From positions 29,575,101 to 29,639,100 of the forward strand of contig OX578281.1 in the NCBI GenBank assembly GCA_951217055.1: a DNA stretch of 64,000 nt. The letters run 5' to 3'. The notes beneath the pieces were generated by a model, which was not told the DNA's origin, did no database searches, and was given only the letters and a program-made list of their open reading frames with translations. Source of the stretch: Gerris lacustris (Eukaryota > Arthropoda > Insecta > Hemiptera > Gerridae). The position numbers and the translations under genes are program-made. The first letter of the stretch is position 1, and each line of letters opens with the position of its first letter. Shown piece by piece: positions 59,527 through 64,000 of the stretch.

Positions 59527-59876
59527 CATTTTATAAAAAATCAGATGAGTACTTTTCTAGATATAGATGTAAATAAATGTATGTTTGTGCGCATATAGAA
59601 GAGAAACAAGTAGGCGCAGAAGTTCGAAACTTACGCGGGACCGCAACAAAGGCCTAATTATTACCTATACGATCCATTTCATTAAAATCGGGCAGATAGG
59701 TTTTATGATTATGTTTCGCAAACTTGAGTGATAGACAGAACAACATGCAGAACTAAAAATGTTCCCTGATGTCTGAAAAGGATTTCTGTCTTAGAAGTTT
59801 TGAAATCGGAGACAAAAAAGTTTGTCCTTCACAACGATCACATAAGTTCCGTTACCTTCAATAAGTACGGAAGCAA
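59527..59876 (+). repeat. Terminal-hairpin repeat family copy
   Basis: Runs from ATAGATGTAAATAAATGTATG through GTTCCCTGATGTCTGAAAAG to TTCCGTTACCTTCAATAAGT then ACGGAAGC. The terminal hairpin has mutations in the loop half. Confidence 0.7.
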
Positions 59877-61262
59877 AAATATGGGTCATGCAAATGAAAA
59901 CTGAGGTTATAAAAATAGACAATTTTCCCTTTTTTCTTGGGCTCAAAGGGTGATTCTTGAGGTTATTGCTAATTATCTCGATAAGTATATTTGAATTGAA
60001 ATATTACAGATCAAAGTTTAAGATCTTGAAAATACACATACATTTAATTTTTTCTAGAAAGAAAAAGTTACTAATTGGTCGAAATATAGCACAAGAAAAT
60101 TAGTTATAATAAAGAAATTAGCAAAGCTAGAGTTCTCTCAACTTAATTAATTTCAGATTTTCAAATTGCATCTTATTATTTCAACAGTTTACGCAAGTTT
60201 ATTGTTCTTAAAATTTGACTGATTAAGGTCTTTGAAAATGGTCAAAATAGCTCAAATCTTCAAAACATTATAATAACTGTGTAACGAGTATTGTTTATAT
60301 TATATGTTATATAAATAAAAATAGATTTTCGGCTCTTTCGACTATATTGTTAAAGAGCTGTAACTCAAAGAACTGTAACTTACAAAAATTGTCAGGACTG
60401 AAAATATTTTTTTTTTTCTCTACAAAATATTTTTTGTTTAACATCTCGGTGAGTTTATATAACCTTTATGAATTTATGAACGAAACACAAATTATATCAC
60501 ATGTCATTTTTTATGGTCTTCAAATTTTAACTCTGGTTATATTTCTTATTATGATTTGTTAATATCTAGTAAAAACAAATTAAAAGTTAACGAGGAATAT
60601 ATGTTTTAATTTATATGAAGATTTGAGTGTACGTACATTCGATGACTTAATTTTTTTTGCGCGTTTCGACTGACGCACAAAAAAAAGTTTACTGAGCTGT
60701 AATTAGTAGGTTAAAAAATTCATTTGATTTGAATGGTTAATATAAATTAAATAAACAATATTTTACAGTGCAAATAACTTAATTGTTGTTAATTTTTCTG
60801 TTGTATTTTTTTAAAAAATTACGTAGTTTCATTAAAATTCCAGTTTGAACTTGATAAAAATGTTAATTTTTATTCTTTTCCACTATTTTACTCCATAGCC
60901 ATGATCCTATCGAAAAAATATACATCTTACATAAATTAATGCTAGATTCCAAATCCCATAAGGATATTCATAGAAGTACACTTCCCCAAAATTTGAATAT
61001 TTTCTTGAGTTCTAAAAATTACACAGCACAAATTCATATTTATTTATTTATTTATAAGAAAATTAAATTCAATTTACACAGAAAAGAAGGCTTCTACTAC
61101 CAATTCTATAACCATAAGATTTCAAAGAAAAAAGTATATAATAATTATAATATATTAATTATATTATAATGGTCTGGGTCTGTCAATTAGTGTGCCACAT
61201 AGCTTCCTCGGGGAATGCTTTCACAGTCTATATTATTGTCAAAGTTATTAAATTTTCCCCCG
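59877..61262. other. AT-rich region with a short family fragment
   Basis: Near 61175-61210 a left-end fragment of the terminal-hairpin family (GTCAATTAGTGTGCCACATA then GCTTCCTCGG) is cut off by the 1.1-kb TIR element. I recognise nothing else. Confidence 0.35.
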
Positions 61263-62399
61263 TTTTTAGGGTTTTGTAGATACTTCTCAAAACCCTTATA
61301 CCGAGGGTGATGTGTCCGTCCGTCCGTCGCTCTTTGGTTCATAGGGCCCGAACCGTTTAAGCGAAAGTACTGAAATTTGATACACTGGTGCAACTTTTTG
61401 ACCCAACCACAGGAAAAATATACAGAAGTTCATAATTAGATTTGCGCATGCGCAATTCGAAAAAATGTGGTAAACTCAAAAATTTATATTTTTTTTAATT
61501 TTTGAGTAGGGTATCAAATGAAAGCTGCTGAAGAGTAGGACACAAATATATATATGATTTTTTAAATGTTGCATTCCTTATTGGTTAAATAAATCAAAAT
61601 ATACCCAAAAAAAAATTTCCCCCCCCCCAACCACTATAGATCGGCTGGCGCTAAAATTTTTAAATAATTCATGCTAATATCTTATTGTGGGGCGATGAAA
61701 ATTCCGGGAGTTCATCCCAAATTTTCAAAAATTGTTAATTTTGGGCGCGAAAAAGTGAAGTGCGCCCAAAATTTTATTTTTTTAAAATTTCGTGTTGGGT
61801 ATTAAATGAAAGCTGCTGAAGAGTAGGACACAAATATATATATGCTTTTTTAAAATTTGCATTCCTTATAGGGGAAAAAAATAAAAATATACCCCAAAAA
61901 AATTTCCCCCCCCCCAACCACTATAGATCGGCTGGTGCTAAAATTTCGAAATAATTCATACTAATACCTTATAGTGAGGCGATGATATTTCCGGGAGTTC
62001 ATTCCCAGGTTTTAAAAATTACCAATATTGTGCGCGAAAATTTAGAGTGCGCCCAAAATTTTATTTTTTACAAATTTTGAGTTGGGTATCAAATGAAAGC
62101 TGCTGAAGAGTAGGATACAAATATATATTTGCTTTTTTAAATTTTTAAGTCAAATATACCCCCAAAAAAATCCCCCCCCAAATTTTATATAATGGCTAGT
62201 CTTAAAATTTTGAAATTATTCATGGTTACACCGTATGGTTGGGCGATGAAAATTTCCCAAAAAATGTAATTTATCTTGTCGTTATTACCCATAAAAAATA
62301 TTGTGACCTCCCGGGGGATCGAACCCGGGACCCTTAGGATCGAAGAAAAAAAAGCATAATTACATAACGGGTATGCTTAATCATCTACAAAACCCTAAA
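61263..62399. mobile_element. TIR element with internal tandem array and tRNA-like B box
   Basis: Inverted ends of 19 bp: TTTTTAGGGTTTTGTAGAT at 61263-61281 and its exact complement at 62381-62399. Inside are three copies of a ~288-bp tandem unit and, near the right end on the minus strand, a tRNA-like T arm GGGTTCGATCCCCCGGGAGG (about 62306-62325). No transposase frame and no clear target duplication. The insertion interrupts a terminal-hairpin family copy (left part near 61175-61262, right part from 62418). Confidence 0.7.
61511..62270. repeat. Tandem array, three units of about 288 bp
   Basis: Units begin GGTAT(C/T)(A)AATGAAAGCTGCTG at about 61511, 61799 and 62086. Each runs on through a poly-C stretch, CCACTATAGATCGGCTGG, GGCGATGAAAATTCCGGGAG and a GCGCCCAAAATTTTATTTTT block; the last unit is shortened and more diverged. 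A partial unit precedes the first (about 61435-61510). Confidence 0.85.
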
Positions 62400-62417
62400 A
62401 AGTACTTGGACGCAAGT

Positions 62418-62847
62418 ACTTCCCTGTGATTTTTTAAATTTGTCAAAATTGTTTTGATTTTAATTAAATGAATGTATAAATTTGACAAAATTTAAAGATC
62501 CTAGACGGTCTAAATTTTGCTACTTCCGATAAACTACCCAAAACGTATGAAGATATAGGAGTAAATAAATCTGTTTGTGCGAATGTGGAAGAGATGCAAA
62601 TGAATGCCGAAGGTGGAAACTTATATGGGGCCAACAATGGACTATTTTTAACCTACCCTCGAAATTTCATTAAAATCGGGCGAGCGGTTTTTATCACGTG
62701 TTATTCGCAAAAATTGAGCAACAGACAGACACGGAACCATGTGTTCCCATGATGTCTACATCGGATATCTATCTTGGAAAAAAAAAATGTTCGTTCTGCG
62801 GAGCGATTGAGTACATAGTTTCCGTTACTTTCGGTAAGGATGGAAAC
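62418..62847 (+). repeat. Terminal-hairpin repeat family copy, right part
   Basis: Family order from TTTTTTAAATTTGTCAAAAT through GGTGGAAACTTATATGGGGC and GACAGACACGGAACCATGTG to a decayed hairpin TTTCCGTTACTTTCGGTAAG then GATGGAAAC. Confidence 0.65.
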
Positions 62848-64000
62848 AAATGATAAATTTTAGTTATATGTAAATGAAACAATGGAAAATAGTGACAATA
62901 AAACGACAATCAAAATTCAGGGTAAGCGGTCTAAGGGGTACAAACGGTAACGGTCAGCCACTAAAACTTGAAAGCCTCCAAAGACAAAAAAAAATTTTTT
63001 TTGCGAATACCTAGGTATTTTTGTTTTGCCCGGCCGCTAAATAAGATCGTGTTTATTATTGTTGTTGATAGTGAAATGTAGAAAAGAGAGAGTGCGACAA
63101 TGTAAGGTTTGATTAGAAAGGGAACTACTCATGGAAGGGAGATGTTATATTTATTATGTCTTTAGGAAGATAGAAGAGGGGTGATGATCAAATGATGCCG
63201 CGATTGTCAGACCCATCTAGCGGCTGAAGGAGGCAAGATTTTCTGAAGAAATCAGCGACCGGTGCGGTAAATCGGTATACTAATTGTAGGAGAAGGGACA
63301 GCGGATTACGACGAACTATATCACGTAGCCCACCGAGTATGAGTTCGACATCGCTTCCCGCCCCGCCTTAAAGAAGATCTGGCTTATCAGGAGGCTGGCA
63401 TCGCTAGTTCCAAACTCCTCGATCCCCTTGATCCATCTATTTAGTACATCCCGTTTTTATCCCTCGCTCTTAGTCTAGGAGGTATCTGTTATACCACTCC
63501 TGTTCGATCTTATTGAATTGGTTCGATAAGGCATCTATTATATTGCTGTAGTGCTAAGAACATTTAATCATTTGATTTAATACTATAGTCTATAGCTGTC
63601 TTATGGCCTCTTTAGTAGCTCTTGGACTAGAAAGGAACCATTTATTAATATTCTCTATTTTTTTTAAATGTATAGTTTAATAGTGTCTAACCCTAGCGGC
63701 TGTTCACGGAACTTCTTCATCCACATCATATCTTAAATGGTCCTTTAAACATATTTCATTTGATTTTTGTTTTTACATTTAATCCTATCCGACAGTAGTT
63801 TGAGGAAATACCATCCTGATTCAATCGAGTAAAACGGCTCGGAAAACCGTACAGTTAAATAATTTAAATGAATGTTGTTGGTGTTTTAATTTACGGCGTT
63901 AACTTAACTAAGAATTAATAAACCTTCAAAAGCTAAATTGATTAGTTTATTGAGAAAATTAGGGTTACCCTGTAGCTAATTACTATCGTGTTGGCTTGTC
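62848..64000. other. Right edge of window, nothing recognised
   Basis: Less repetitive and a little GC-richer at about 63160-63420. I find no supported coding exon. Confidence 0.35.

Noticed and set aside
62300..62330. tRNA gene
   Set aside because: Only a T-arm/B-box is convincing; no complete cloverleaf.

Overview
The window is AT-rich eukaryotic nuclear DNA, most likely from an arthropod and probably an insect. Evidence: split genes with GT-AG introns, animal-type orthologues (the RpL34 protein is closest to insect versions as I remember them), and dense interspersed repeats (TIR elements, hAT-like and Helitron-like elements, tRNA-like modules, LINE relics). There is no bacterial-style operon structure. 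I cannot name the species.

Genes are confined to the first 35 kb. Two divergent pairs stand out. Pair 1: TXNDC15 (minus strand, six coding exons, 8027 to 2247, 316 aa) and MLH1 (plus strand, thirteen coding exons, 8380 to 18351, 669 aa), with start codons about 350 bp apart. Pair 2: RNASEH2A (minus strand, one uninterrupted coding exon, 22929 to 22000, 309 aa) and RpL34 (plus strand, three coding exons, 23330 to 31267, 122 aa), with start codons 400 bp apart. Exon joins were checked by hand: all four coding sequences stay in frame from Met to stop. MLH1 (mismatch repair) and RNASEH2A (ribonucleotide removal) are genome-maintenance genes. RpL34 is a ribosomal protein gene and also hosts snoRNAs.

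The RpL34 introns hold the most interesting biology. Four intact box C/D snoRNA copies (one in intron 1, three in intron 2) and one decayed copy share a 15-nt guide, GTCTTCTTTCCCCAT, just upstream of the D' box. It is complementary to the conserved LSU rRNA sequence ATGGGGAAAGAAGAC in the peptidyl-transferase region. By the D'+5 rule the guided residue corresponds, from memory, to yeast 25S G2395, the predicted target of snR190. Two of the copies lie in a ~500-bp intronic duplication that also carries a ~140-nt candidate H/ACA snoRNA, and the remains of a third duplicate follow.

At 34788-34878 there is a likely first coding exon (signal peptide, upstream in-frame stop, consensus donor) of a gene whose remaining exons I could not find; its first intron may fill the rest of the window. 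From 35 kb to 64 kb I see no other coding exon. That part is a mosaic of repeats: a ~600-bp family ending in a GCTTCCG...CGGAAGC hairpin (at least eleven copies, two full-length ones facing each other), TIR elements with tRNA-like cores, a 1.1-kb TIR element with an internal 288-bp tandem array, a hAT-like element with an 8-bp target duplication, a foldback element with tandem-repeat arms, and long homopolymer and dinucleotide runs.
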